From the NCBI GenBank assembly GCA_021823555.1, contig JAKANW010000095.1, positions 1 through 8,316 of the forward strand: DNA of 8,316 nucleotides. Reading direction: 5' to 3'. The notes below the pieces were generated by a model. That model was not told the origin of the DNA, searched no databases, and was given only the letters and a program-made list of their open reading frames with translations. Positions 1 to 6,211 of this stretch are shown one piece after another. Source of the DNA: Chloroflexota bacterium. GTDB lineage: Bacteria; Chloroflexota; Anaerolineae; Anaerolineales; Villigracilaceae. Each line of letters begins with the position of its first letter. Position 1 is the first letter of the stretch. The position numbers were made by a program, and so were the translations under genes.

Positions 1-412
1 CCTGCCCTCCCTTGACCGTCACACTGCCTCCCTCGCCAAATTGCAGGGATTGGTGAGCCAGACCACCGCGAATGGCGGATCGGTGCTTTTCATTACCCAG
101 CGCCACTTGTTGACCTACGGTCTCATTACCGGCGTGCCGCTCCTCCCCGAATATGACAATATCAACCTGATGGAATTTGCCATCACCAACTACCGCCCGA
201 TGATCGATCAATTTCAAGCGGATGTTGCCGCGCACAAATACGATATGATCATCGCACCGATTCCGCCCGGCCAGGTCCGCACTGTCGACTCGGCCTTCAG
301 CGAGGAAAACAACGCCTGGCTCAAACGTGTCAGCGTTCCACTACTGCGCAATTACAAAGTCCTCGCTACATTCGAGGATGACGATTTCGTTGTGCTCGTG
401 CCGGATCAATAA
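1..412 (+). CDS. C-terminal end of an unrecognised protein (5' truncated by window edge)
   Basis: The frame is open from base 2 to the TAA at 410-412, with no convincing internal start, so this is the last ~136 codons of a longer gene. The visible part is soluble. It alternates short hydrophobic strands and helices, for example SVLFITQRHLLTYGLI, followed by KYDMIIAPIPP and a final VLATFEDDDFVVLVPD. This pattern resembles the small alpha/beta C-terminal domain that ends many multi-pass GT39-like or other polytopic membrane proteins, but no diagnostic motif is visible and I do not assign a function. The next gene starts 6 nt after the stop, so the two are probably co-transcribed. That spacing does not by itself tie this gene to peptide metabolism. 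Confidence 0.75.
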   Translation, partial: LPSLDRHTASLAKLQGLVSQTTANGGSVLFITQRHLLTYGLITGVPLLPEYDNINLMEFAITNYRPMIDQFQADVAAHKYDMIIAPIPPGQVRTVDSAFSEENNAWLKRVSVPLLRNYKVLATFEDDDFVVLVPDQ

Positions 413-418
413 TTACTG

Positions 419-1474
419 ATGACTGCTCTTACCATTCGTTCTCCCCAACTCAAATTGCTCGAACGCCTTTGCAACGCGGTCGCCGTCTCTGGTGACGAAG
501 GTGAGGTGCGCAAAATTGTCCTTGCCGCGGTCACGCCTTACGCGGACGAGGTCCGTGTGGACGCGCTAGGCAGTGTGCTGGTGACCAAGCGCGGGTCGGG
601 CCGGAACCGGCTCAAGGTCATGTTGGCTTCGCACATGGACGAAGTTGGCTTGATGGTGGTATCCGACGAGGGCGAAGGCGCATATCGTTTCGCGGTCGTC
701 GGCGGCATTGACCCGAGTCATCTGGTGGGGAAGGTCATGCTGGTGGGTAAGGAGCATCTTCCGGCGGTGATCGGGACGCGCCCGATCCATCTGATGGAGG
801 ACGGCGACGAGACGAGACCCATCCCGCTCGACGCGTTGCGGCTCGACCTCGGCGCGGCCGGCGCGAATGTTAAGGTGGGCGACCGCGCCGCGTTTGCCAC
901 GCGCTTCCGACGCGTCGGGCCTTCGATCTTTTCCAAGGCCATTGACGACCGCATCGGTGTGGCGACCCTGATCGAACTGCTCAAGCACGCGCCGGCCAAC
1001 ATTGACCTGCTGTTGGCGTTCACCGTTCAGGAGGAGGTTGGCCTGCGCGGCGCGGGGCCGGCCACCCACGCCTTTGCGCCCGATATTGCCATTGCGTTGG
1101 ATTCCACGCCCGCGCGTGACTTGCCCTCTGCCGACGGGCGCGAGAATACGGTCTATAATACGAAGCTGGGACTCGGTCCCGCCATTTACATTGCCAATTC
1201 GACCACTCTTGATGATCCGCGCTTGGTGCGTCACTTCGAGCGGACCGGGCAGGAGACGGGCATCCCGTACCAAATCCGTCAGCCGGGCGGCGGCGGCACG
1301 GATGCTGGCGCAATGCACCAACGCCTGGCCGGCATCCCTGTGCTTTCGATCTCCGTGCCGCACCGATACACTCACTCGCCCATCTCTTTGTGCCGCGTGG
1401 ACGATTGGCAAAACACGTTGTGCTTGCTCCACGCCGGTTTGGAGCGTCTTAGCTCTGCGGCGCTGAAACGATGA
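419..1474 (+). CDS. M42 family metallo-aminopeptidase (TET/FrvX/YsdC-like), catalytically complete
   Basis: This 351-residue protein has the usual M42 length. Family members are cytoplasmic di-metal aminopeptidases that trim free N-terminal residues from short peptides, often as tetrahedral dodecamers. All expected active-site residues are present: H72 and D74 in SHMDEVG, the bridging Asp D176 in SKAIDDRIG, general base E205 and metal ligand E206 in VQEEVGLRGA, D228 in IALDST, and H319 in RYTHSP. Residues ~80-165 would form the inserted PDZ-like dimerisation domain. The ATG at 419 lies 6 nt after the previous stop and has no strong Shine-Dalgarno, so translational coupling is likely. A related paralogue lies at 2322-3320. 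The class is secure. Substrate preference (acidic, Leu-type or Lys) cannot be read from the sequence, and the 'endoglucanase M' label often attached to this family is historical. Confidence 0.93.
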   Translation: MTALTIRSPQLKLLERLCNAVAVSGDEGEVRKIVLAAVTPYADEVRVDALGSVLVTKRGSGRNRLKVMLASHMDEVGLMVVSDEGEGAYRFAVVGGIDPSHLVGKVMLVGKEHLPAVIGTRPIHLMEDGDETRPIPLDALRLDLGAAGANVKVGDRAAFATRFRRVGPSIFSKAIDDRIGVATLIELLKHAPANIDLLLAFTVQEEVGLRGAGPATHAFAPDIAIALDSTPARDLPSADGRENTVYNTKLGLGPAIYIANSTTLDDPRLVRHFERTGQETGIPYQIRQPGGGGTDAGAMHQRLAGIPVLSISVPHRYTHSPISLCRVDDWQNTLCLLHAGLERLSSAALKR

Positions 1475-1513
1475 AAAATTTTGAAGGTGTGCTTGAACGA
1501 CGCAGTTTTCAGC

Positions 1514-1541
1514 TTTCATCCTTCCGCCCTCATCCTTTAAT
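1514..1541 (+). repeat. Degenerate heptamer repeat in the intergenic gap (CTTCATC-like, period 7)
   Basis: The 80-nt gap between the first M42 gene and the S51-like gene contains four consecutive 7-mers: TTTCATC, CTTCCGC, CCTCATC and CTTTAAT. They form an imperfect tandem array with consensus CTTCATC. The same heptamer occurs twice in perfect tandem in the next gap of this cluster (2298-2311). Such heptad arrays are seen between genes in some bacterial genomes, and their role is unknown. Confidence 0.5.
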
Positions 1542-1554
1542 TTACAGGTGACCC

Positions 1555-2274
1555 ATGAATGGCTTGATTGCTCTGGTTGGCTCCGGTGAATATCTCCCCG
1601 TGATGGATGGGGTGGACAAATATTTGCTCGCCCACTGCGGCGCAGACGGGCGCACGCCGTGTGTCGTCTGCCTGCCGACTGCGGCCGGGCAGGAGGGTGA
1701 GGCATCGTGGGGACGTTGGATGCGCATGGGCGTGGAACACTTCCGCCACCTTGGCGCGGACGTGACCGCCCTACCCATCATTGACCGCGCCTCCGCCGAT
1801 GATCCGCAGTATGAGCCAATCCTCGAATCTGCCAACTTGATCTATTTTTCTGGCGGCAATCCAAACCATCTCTTTCAAACCATGCGTGGCAGCCGCGCCT
1901 GGACCGCCGCACAAAAAGCCTGGGAGCGCGGCGCGGTCTACGCCGGATGCTCGGCCGGTGCGATGATTCTCGGTCAGGCCATGCCCGATTTTCGCCGCGT
2001 GGGATTTGGCACGCTCGAAGGCTTCGGCGTGGTGCCGGTCAACTTCATCCTGCCGCACTTTGACGCCATTCCCGGCGTTTGGAAGCCGTTCGTCTCTGTT
2101 CTCGCACACCGTTTGAAGCCGGGTGAGTCTATGCTCGGCGTGGACGAGGAGACCGCGCTGGTCGGCACGCTCGCCGGACGCGAAGCGTGGCAGGTGATGG
2201 GACGCCAAACCGTCTCGCGTTTCACGCGCGATGGCAAACAGGTTTTCAAAGTTGGCGAGGAAGTAAATCTGTGA
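1555..2274 (+). CDS. S51-type serine peptidase / cyanophycinase-like protein (class I glutamine amidotransferase-like fold)
   Basis: This is a 239-residue cytoplasmic protein, somewhat shorter than classical cyanophycinases (about 270 residues) and close to peptidase E. Family features are visible. The nucleophile elbow is GCSAGA, with Ser133. FSGGNPNHL at ~98-106 matches the glycine-rich strand-turn of S51. VNFILPHFD contains His168 at the usual catalytic-His position. LGVDEETALVG at ~194-204 matches the conserved DE-T-A-L block. Peptidase E cleaves Asp-X dipeptides and cyanophycinase cleaves beta-Asp-Arg polymer. Which of these applies, if either, cannot be decided here, and no cyanophycin synthetase is present. 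The start ATG is preceded by a weak AGGTGA at 1546-1551. The position between two M42 paralogues suggests the three peptidases work together on short peptides. Confidence 0.85.
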   Translation: MNGLIALVGSGEYLPVMDGVDKYLLAHCGADGRTPCVVCLPTAAGQEGEASWGRWMRMGVEHFRHLGADVTALPIIDRASADDPQYEPILESANLIYFSGGNPNHLFQTMRGSRAWTAAQKAWERGAVYAGCSAGAMILGQAMPDFRRVGFGTLEGFGVVPVNFILPHFDAIPGVWKPFVSVLAHRLKPGESMLGVDEETALVGTLAGREAWQVMGRQTVSRFTRDGKQVFKVGEEVNL

Positions 2275-2297
2275 ATAGCAAGACGCGTATTACGAAA

Positions 2298-2311
2298 CTT
2301 CATCCTTCATC
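2298..2311 (+). repeat. Two perfect tandem CTTCATC heptamers
   Basis: CTTCATC occurs twice back to back in the 47-nt gap upstream of the second M42 gene. This matches the consensus of the degenerate array at 1514-1541. If the alternative GTG start at 2271 were used, this stretch would be coding. Confidence 0.5.
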
Positions 2312-2321
2312 AGCCTTGATT

Positions 2322-3320
2322 ATGAAATCTCTCCTCCGCACCCTCACCGAAACTGCCGCCCCCTCGGGCAAAGAAGACGAACTTCGCACCATCGTCCAAC
2401 AAATGATTCAGCCGCACGCCGACGAGGTCCGTGTGGACGCGCTGGGCAACCTGATCGCCCGCAAGGGACGCCAATCCACCAAGGGAAGGCGCATCCTGCT
2501 GGCCGCACATCTCGACGAAATCGGGCTGGTCGTCTCGCACGTGGACGCCAAGGGCTTTGCCCGCTTCAGCGCATTGGGCGGGCTGGCTCTGCATCGCCGC
2601 GTGGGCACGCGCGTAAGATTTCTCAACGGCGCACGCGGTGTGATCGGCCTCGAACGCGCCGCCGAGCAAAAAGACCGCGCTCCCGGCATCGACAAATATT
2701 TCATTGACACCGGTGCGGCCGGCGCCAAAAACTCGCCGGTCAAGGTGGGCGACGCGGCCGTGTACGACTCCACTTTTTTCGATCTCGGCGATCGGGTGCT
2801 TTCCAAAGCCTTCGATGACCGCCTTGGCGTGGCGCTGCTCATCGAAACCCTGCGTACACTTTCATCCACGCCGCATGAGATTGATTTTGTCTTTACCGTG
2901 CAAGGGGAAGTTGGGGCGCACGGTGCGGGACCAGCGGCATTCGGCCTCGACCCTGAGATTGCCCTCGCCCTCGATGTTTGCTCCGCCAGCGACACGCCCA
3001 ATGCCAGCGACCGCAATCCAATTGCACTTGGACACGGGCCGGCCATCACGGTCAAAGATTCCGGCATGGTCGCCGACCCGCATCTCGTGGACGTGATGAC
3101 GCGCCTCGCTGAAAAGAATCACATCCCGCACCAATTCGAGACCGCCGAGGCCGCCAGCACCGACGCGCACGCCATGCAGATTGCCGGTGCGGGCGCGCGG
3201 GCCGGCGGATTGTCCGTTCCGATTCGCAACCTCCATTCTCCCTCGGAGATGGTAGACTATCAGGACTTGCAGGACGCAGCCCGGCTTTTGATGGCCCTCC
3301 TGCGGTCCACCGACCTATAG
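2322..3320 (+). CDS. M42 family peptidase paralogue with Gly at the general-base Glu position (possibly non-catalytic)
   Basis: This 332-residue protein is clearly homologous to the M42 protein at 419-1474. The metal ligands are kept: H63 and D65 in AAHLDEIG, D165 in SKAFDDRLG, E196, D218 in LALDVC and H305 in RNLHSP. In the motif that normally reads VQEEVGLRGA, however, it has VQGEVGAHGA. Residue 195, the general-base Glu of M42 and the wider MH clan, is Gly (codon GGG at 2904-2906), and the following LR is AH. From family knowledge this should abolish or strongly reduce hydrolysis while leaving metal binding and assembly possible. The ATG at 2322 gives the typical M42 N-terminus (MKSLLRTLTETAAPSG) but lacks a Shine-Dalgarno. 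An in-frame GTG at 2271 overlaps the upstream stop and has AGGA at 2258-2261, giving 17 extra residues. The next gene begins immediately after the TAG. Confidence 0.88.
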   Translation: MKSLLRTLTETAAPSGKEDELRTIVQQMIQPHADEVRVDALGNLIARKGRQSTKGRRILLAAHLDEIGLVVSHVDAKGFARFSALGGLALHRRVGTRVRFLNGARGVIGLERAAEQKDRAPGIDKYFIDTGAAGAKNSPVKVGDAAVYDSTFFDLGDRVLSKAFDDRLGVALLIETLRTLSSTPHEIDFVFTVQGEVGAHGAGPAAFGLDPEIALALDVCSASDTPNASDRNPIALGHGPAITVKDSGMVADPHLVDVMTRLAEKNHIPHQFETAEAASTDAHAMQIAGAGARAGGLSVPIRNLHSPSEMVDYQDLQDAARLLMALLRSTDL

Positions 3321-4502
3321 ATGAAAGCCCGAATTCTTCTCGCTTCGATTCTGACGATTAGCCTGCTCGCGGCTTGTGGACGCGTCAGCCTGCTTCCCAG
3401 CGCGACCCCGCCTCCCTCGCTTCCCACTGCAACCACCCTTCTACCCACATCCACATCTACGCCGCATTTGCCGCCAAGTGTTTTGCACATTTGGCTGCCG
3501 CCGCGTTTCAACCCTGCCCACAATCCACTGTTACAGGCGCGCCTGGACGCGTTTTCGCAGGTACATTCGGGCCTGCAGATCGATGTGCGCATCAAGGAGG
3601 AGACCGGCCCGGCCAGCGCGTTCGAATCGCTAACCTTGGCCTATGCCGCCGCGCCCGCCGCGTTGCCGGACCTGGTGGCCCTGTCCCGCACGGACCTGGT
3701 GCAAGCGGCCCAATCCAGCGTGATCCAGCCTATCGATGGGTTGACCGCTGCCCTCGAAATACCCGGATGGTCCCAATCGGCCCGTGCGCTTAGCCATGTG
3801 CAAAATGTGAGCTATGGCTTTCCATTTGCTCTGGATGCGTTGGTGTTGGGTTCCAGCGGGCGGGACTCAGTCCAGAGTTGGATGGATGTAACAGGTGCCG
3901 GTCCGCTGGCGTTCAACGTCAATGACGCGCATCTTCTGTTGGCGCTTTACCTGGCCGCGGGCGGCACCCTGGTCAATGATCAGGGTAAGCCGGCCCTGGA
4001 TAAAGCTACGCTAACACGCGCGCTGGCCTTGTTTGAGCAGAAAACAATTCTCATGCCGGTGGAGTCGGATGATCTGGCGTGGCAGTCGTTGCAGAGGCAG
4101 GGAGGTGGATTTGCGGTGGGGTGGGCCACCGGATTGTTGGCCCGGAAGCAGGCAGGGGTTCAGGTAGAGGCGCTGCCCGGGTTCGAGGATACGCCCGCCA
4201 CGTTGGTCACCGGTTGGGCGTGGGCGGTTGCGAGTTTGGATGTCAGCCGGCAGAGGTTGGCGGTGGAATTGGCCGATTGGCTGACCGCGGATGATTTCAT
4301 CCACAGCTGGGATGATTCCATCGGGTTCCTGCCGCCGCGCTCGGACCCGCGGTGGGACGCGGTGCTTCAAAACGCGCGGGTGATGCCTTCGGACGATGTG
4401 TTGACGGCGATCTTGCCGGTGTTGCAGCAGGCGCAGGCCGATGTGCTGCGCGGTGTCACTGCCGATACTGCCGCGCAGACCGCGGTGGGACAGCTGAAGT
4501 AA
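3321..4502 (+). CDS. Extracellular solute-binding lipoprotein (SBP family 1 type)
   Basis: This 393-residue protein starts with a lipoprotein signal: MKAR, a hydrophobic core, then the lipobox LLAAC with Cys19. A Pro/Thr/Ser-rich linker of about 30 residues follows, typical of a tether to the membrane. The mature domain begins near residue 52 with VLHIWLPPRF. It continues with patterns of family 1 periplasmic binding proteins: FSQVHSGLQIDVRI, then LPDLVALSRTDL, and near the C-terminus GWAWAVAS and a FLPPRSDPRW segment. It should sit outside the membrane and bind a sugar, oligosaccharide or similar small solute for an ABC importer. No permease or ATPase is in this window. The ATG directly follows the TAG of the M42 paralogue with no clear Shine-Dalgarno, which implies translational coupling and membership of the peptidase operon. 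The ligand cannot be inferred; peptides are suggested only by context. Confidence 0.85.
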   Translation: MKARILLASILTISLLAACGRVSLLPSATPPPSLPTATTLLPTSTSTPHLPPSVLHIWLPPRFNPAHNPLLQARLDAFSQVHSGLQIDVRIKEETGPASAFESLTLAYAAAPAALPDLVALSRTDLVQAAQSSVIQPIDGLTAALEIPGWSQSARALSHVQNVSYGFPFALDALVLGSSGRDSVQSWMDVTGAGPLAFNVNDAHLLLALYLAAGGTLVNDQGKPALDKATLTRALALFEQKTILMPVESDDLAWQSLQRQGGGFAVGWATGLLARKQAGVQVEALPGFEDTPATLVTGWAWAVASLDVSRQRLAVELADWLTADDFIHSWDDSIGFLPPRSDPRWDAVLQNARVMPSDDVLTAILPVLQQAQADVLRGVTADTAAQTAVGQLK

Positions 4503-4545
4503 GCTGTGCTACAAGGAATTTAAGATTTTTCGAAAGGAGATTCCC

Positions 4546-5031
4546 ATGCAAATCAGCAAAGCGATGAGCGACTTGATGAATGCCCAGGTTGGCAATGAGC
4601 TGGGCGCGTCGAATCAATATCTTCAGATCGCCGCCTATTTTGAAGGGCAGGCTCTGAAGAAATTGGCGAAGCTGTTCGAGAAGCAGGCGGAAGAGGAACG
4701 CGAACATGCCATGAAGTTTTTCCACTATTTGAACGATGTCGCTGCGTCGGTGAGTATTCCGGCCATCCCTGCGCCAAAGTATGATATCGCCTCGGCAGAG
4801 GCCGCTTTTCAGATGGCTGTGGCGTGGGAGAAGGAAGTGACCGGTCAGATCTACGCCATGGTGGATTTGGCCGTGCAAGAGAAGGATTATGCTTCGCACA
4901 ACTTCCTGCAGTGGTTTGTGGCGGAACAAGTGGAGGAGGTCTCTTCGATGGAAACTTATCTCGCAGTGGTTCAGCGCGCGGGTGAGAAGAATTTGTTGAT
5001 GCTGGAAGCCTATCTCAGCCACGGCGATTGA
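4546..5031 (+). CDS. ftnA: Bacterial non-haem ferritin (FtnA type)
   Basis: This 161-residue protein has the normal bacterial ferritin length. It assembles as a 24-subunit cage that oxidises Fe(II) and stores the ferric mineral in the cytoplasm. Aligned by eye with E. coli FtnA (offset +1), the ferroxidase residues are all present: E18, E51, H54, E95, Q128 and E131 for sites A and B, and E50, E127, E130 and E131 for the third site C. The haem-ligating Met of bacterioferritin is not at the expected place, so this is a true Ftn. A strong Shine-Dalgarno AAAGGAG at 4533-4539 sits 6 nt before the ATG, unlike the weak sites of the upstream operon. The gap to the lipoprotein gene is 43 nt and contains no clear terminator or convincing promoter. 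Read-through from upstream is therefore possible, although the function is unrelated. A hairpin terminator follows the gene. Confidence 0.95.
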   Translation: MQISKAMSDLMNAQVGNELGASNQYLQIAAYFEGQALKKLAKLFEKQAEEEREHAMKFFHYLNDVAASVSIPAIPAPKYDIASAEAAFQMAVAWEKEVTGQIYAMVDLAVQEKDYASHNFLQWFVAEQVEEVSSMETYLAVVQRAGEKNLLMLEAYLSHGD

Positions 5032-5047
5032 CCGTACCGGAAATGGC

Positions 5048-5085
5048 GGAAAGGGATGCGCAGCGAGCCGGCATCCCTTTCTTTG
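5048..5085 (+). terminator. Rho-independent terminator after ferritin
   Basis: AAAGGGATGC at 5050-5059 pairs perfectly with GCATCCCTTT at 5071-5080 across an 11-nt loop. The stem extends by a G-C and a G-U pair outward (5049/5081 and 5048/5082). The descending arm runs into a T-rich CTTTCTTTG tail. It lies 17 nt after the ferritin stop. Confidence 0.8.
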
Positions 5086-5107
5086 TATTAAGGCGTCTTG
5101 AATTTTG

Positions 5108-5182
5108 GTGAATTTGCTAATCTACGCTAATTTCGCGAATGGTCAAAAATTCACGCGGATCTGCGGAGATTAGCGGATTGAT
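5108..5182. repeat. Imperfect inverted repeat in the convergent intergenic region
   Basis: The left arm (5108-5140) and right arm (5149-5182) are partial reverse complements around the 8-nt spacer GGTCAAAA. The clearest paired blocks are GCTAATC at 5116-5122 with GATTAGC at 5168-5174, and GAAT/ATTC next to the spacer, with one gap needed between them. Both arms carry recurring ATTAGCG- and GCGGAT-like words. A separate short stem, GATCTT/AAGATC with a 4-nt loop, follows at 5180-5195. This lies between two convergent genes and may be a dispersed intergenic repeat. I see no coding potential in 5086-5203. Confidence 0.45.
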
Positions 5183-5203
5183 CTTAAAGAAGATCCCAAC
5201 CCT

Positions 5204-6091
5204 TTATTCCGGCATGATTTTGACATATTTGCCCGTCTTATCGCCGAACAATCCCATGACCAGGTGATAGACGGCGTAGAGTTCGAGGGCGAAGGGCAGG
5301 TAGCCGCCGTAACCGAGCAGGGGCATTTCGAAGATATGCAGCCAATTGCCCCACGGGACGTGATAAACCCATTTGGGGTACGAGAAATAATTCCACATTT
5401 CCCAGAAGAAGGCGGTTTGTAGCACTCCCAGCCAAAGCGCCACCACTGGACGCCAGTCGCCTTTGGCGGTCCATTGCGCCAGCGAGGGATTATCCAGCCA
5501 AACGTTGACCGGTTCAATGATGAAGTACACCGCGAACCAGATGAATGGGAAGAAAATTTGGGGCCAGAGCCAAAGCAGGGCGAGCATGATCCAGCCAAGG
5601 GCGAAGAAAGAGACGGTCGTCACTTTGTTCGTGCCAATGACCGGGCCGCGTCCGAGGCGTTTGAGGAAGTCAAAGCTGGCGATAAATTCCGCGCTTTCGA
5701 AGACCGCTGGGATGACGGTGGTGAAGCTGAGGGTCGTCCAGAAGGCGTATTGAAGTGGGGTGAAAACGTCCGCGCCGATGTAGACCCAATTTTGGGTGCG
5801 GACATTGAGCAGTTCAAAAATCCACCACACGGGTGCGGAGACGAGGAACAGGCCGATGAATTTGCGCCAATTGCGCGTCAACAGGGAAGCCCCGGTGCGC
5901 CGGTGAACCAGGCCATCTACCGTGAGCACGTAGCCCAGCCAGAGCGGAAAGAAGCCCCAATGCGTGCGTGGACCGGTCAAACCCCAATTCAGAATCCAGA
6001 AGAGCAAGGTCAGCCCGAGGCCGATCCAGCCGTGAAGCGGGAATCTGAGAGCGGCCGTTTTTCGGCGAGTGAGTTCGATTTTGTTTGTCAT
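5204..6091 (-). CDS. Tryptophan-rich multi-pass membrane protein of unknown function
   Basis: This protein has 295 residues from the ATG at 6091 (298 if an in-frame TTG at 6100 is used). Neither start has a clear Shine-Dalgarno. The sequence shows about seven or eight hydrophobic segments, near residues 21-38, 45-62, 77-95, 112-132, 160-178, 179-196, 215-232 and 255-282, so it is an integral inner-membrane protein. It is unusually aromatic, with 23 Trp. The C-terminal third holds striking blocks likely to be family signatures: FFWEMWNYFSYPKW near 228-241 and HIFEMPLLGYGGYLPF near 252-267, the latter with acidic and Gly/Pro/aromatic residues inside a membrane segment. I do not recognise a named family. 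It is transcribed towards the ferritin and divergently from the CoA-transferase operon, so the neighbours give no functional hint. Confidence 0.85.
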   Translation of the reverse strand: MTNKIELTRRKTAALRFPLHGWIGLGLTLLFWILNWGLTGPRTHWGFFPLWLGYVLTVDGLVHRRTGASLLTRNWRKFIGLFLVSAPVWWIFELLNVRTQNWVYIGADVFTPLQYAFWTTLSFTTVIPAVFESAEFIASFDFLKRLGRGPVIGTNKVTTVSFFALGWIMLALLWLWPQIFFPFIWFAVYFIIEPVNVWLDNPSLAQWTAKGDWRPVVALWLGVLQTAFFWEMWNYFSYPKWVYHVPWGNWLHIFEMPLLGYGGYLPFALELYAVYHLVMGLFGDKTGKYVKIMPE

Positions 6092-6130
6092 ATTCAGCAA
6101 TATAGAATCATAGTGGATGAGTACTTGAAT

Positions 6131-6158
6131 TTTACCCTGTGTGATACTACACTATAAA
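6131..6158 (+). promoter_or_regulatory. Candidate promoter of the CoA-transferase operon with an internal small palindrome
   Basis: TTTACC (6131-6136) and TATAAA (6153-6158) are separated by 16 nt and resemble -35 and -10 boxes (4/6 and 5/6 matches). The spacer carries GTGT-N6-ACAC (6139-6152), a 14-bp interrupted palindrome that would suit a dimeric repressor. If this promoter is used, transcription would start near 6164-6166. The prediction is by eye only. Confidence 0.35.
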
Positions 6159-6162
6159 TGCC

Positions 6163-6211
6163 AAAGGAGAGCTTCTTGGAGGTGCACTTCGTAGAACCGG
6201 AGGGCACATGA
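6163..6211 (+). promoter_or_regulatory. Possible 11-codon leader ORF upstream of, and overlapping, the CoA-transferase alpha gene
   Basis: AAAGGAG at 6163-6169 is identical to the ferritin Shine-Dalgarno. It lies 6 nt before a TTG at 6176 that opens an 11-codon frame (M-E-V-H-F-V-E-P-E-G-T). The TGA of this frame at 6209-6211 overlaps the ATG of the next gene at 6208. An alternative GTG start is at 6182. The peptide has no run of one amino acid, so classical attenuation is not indicated; translational coupling would be the simpler role. The main weakness is that the best promoter guess would start the transcript at or inside this Shine-Dalgarno. Confidence 0.25.

Noticed and set aside
566..1705. 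379-codon minus-strand open frame opposite the first M42 gene
   Set aside because: It is Arg/His/Gln-rich with no recognisable domain and runs across the end of M42 and into the S51 gene. It is a mirror frame caused by codon bias of the real genes.
1555..2274. Cyanophycin degradation operon
   Set aside because: The S51-like protein has the fold motifs, but there is no cyanophycin synthetase or isoaspartyl dipeptidase beside it. Only the family-level call is justified.
4490..4530. ACAGCT/AGCTGT hairpin over the lipoprotein stop followed by a short T-run, as a terminator
   Set aside because: The stem is only 6 bp and the T-run starts about 17 nt after it, so it does not have terminator geometry. 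I leave read-through to the ferritin open.
5474..6157. 227-codon plus-strand open frame opposite the membrane-protein gene
   Set aside because: It is a low-quality, charged product without a domain. The opposite strand encodes clear membrane segments and family-like motifs.
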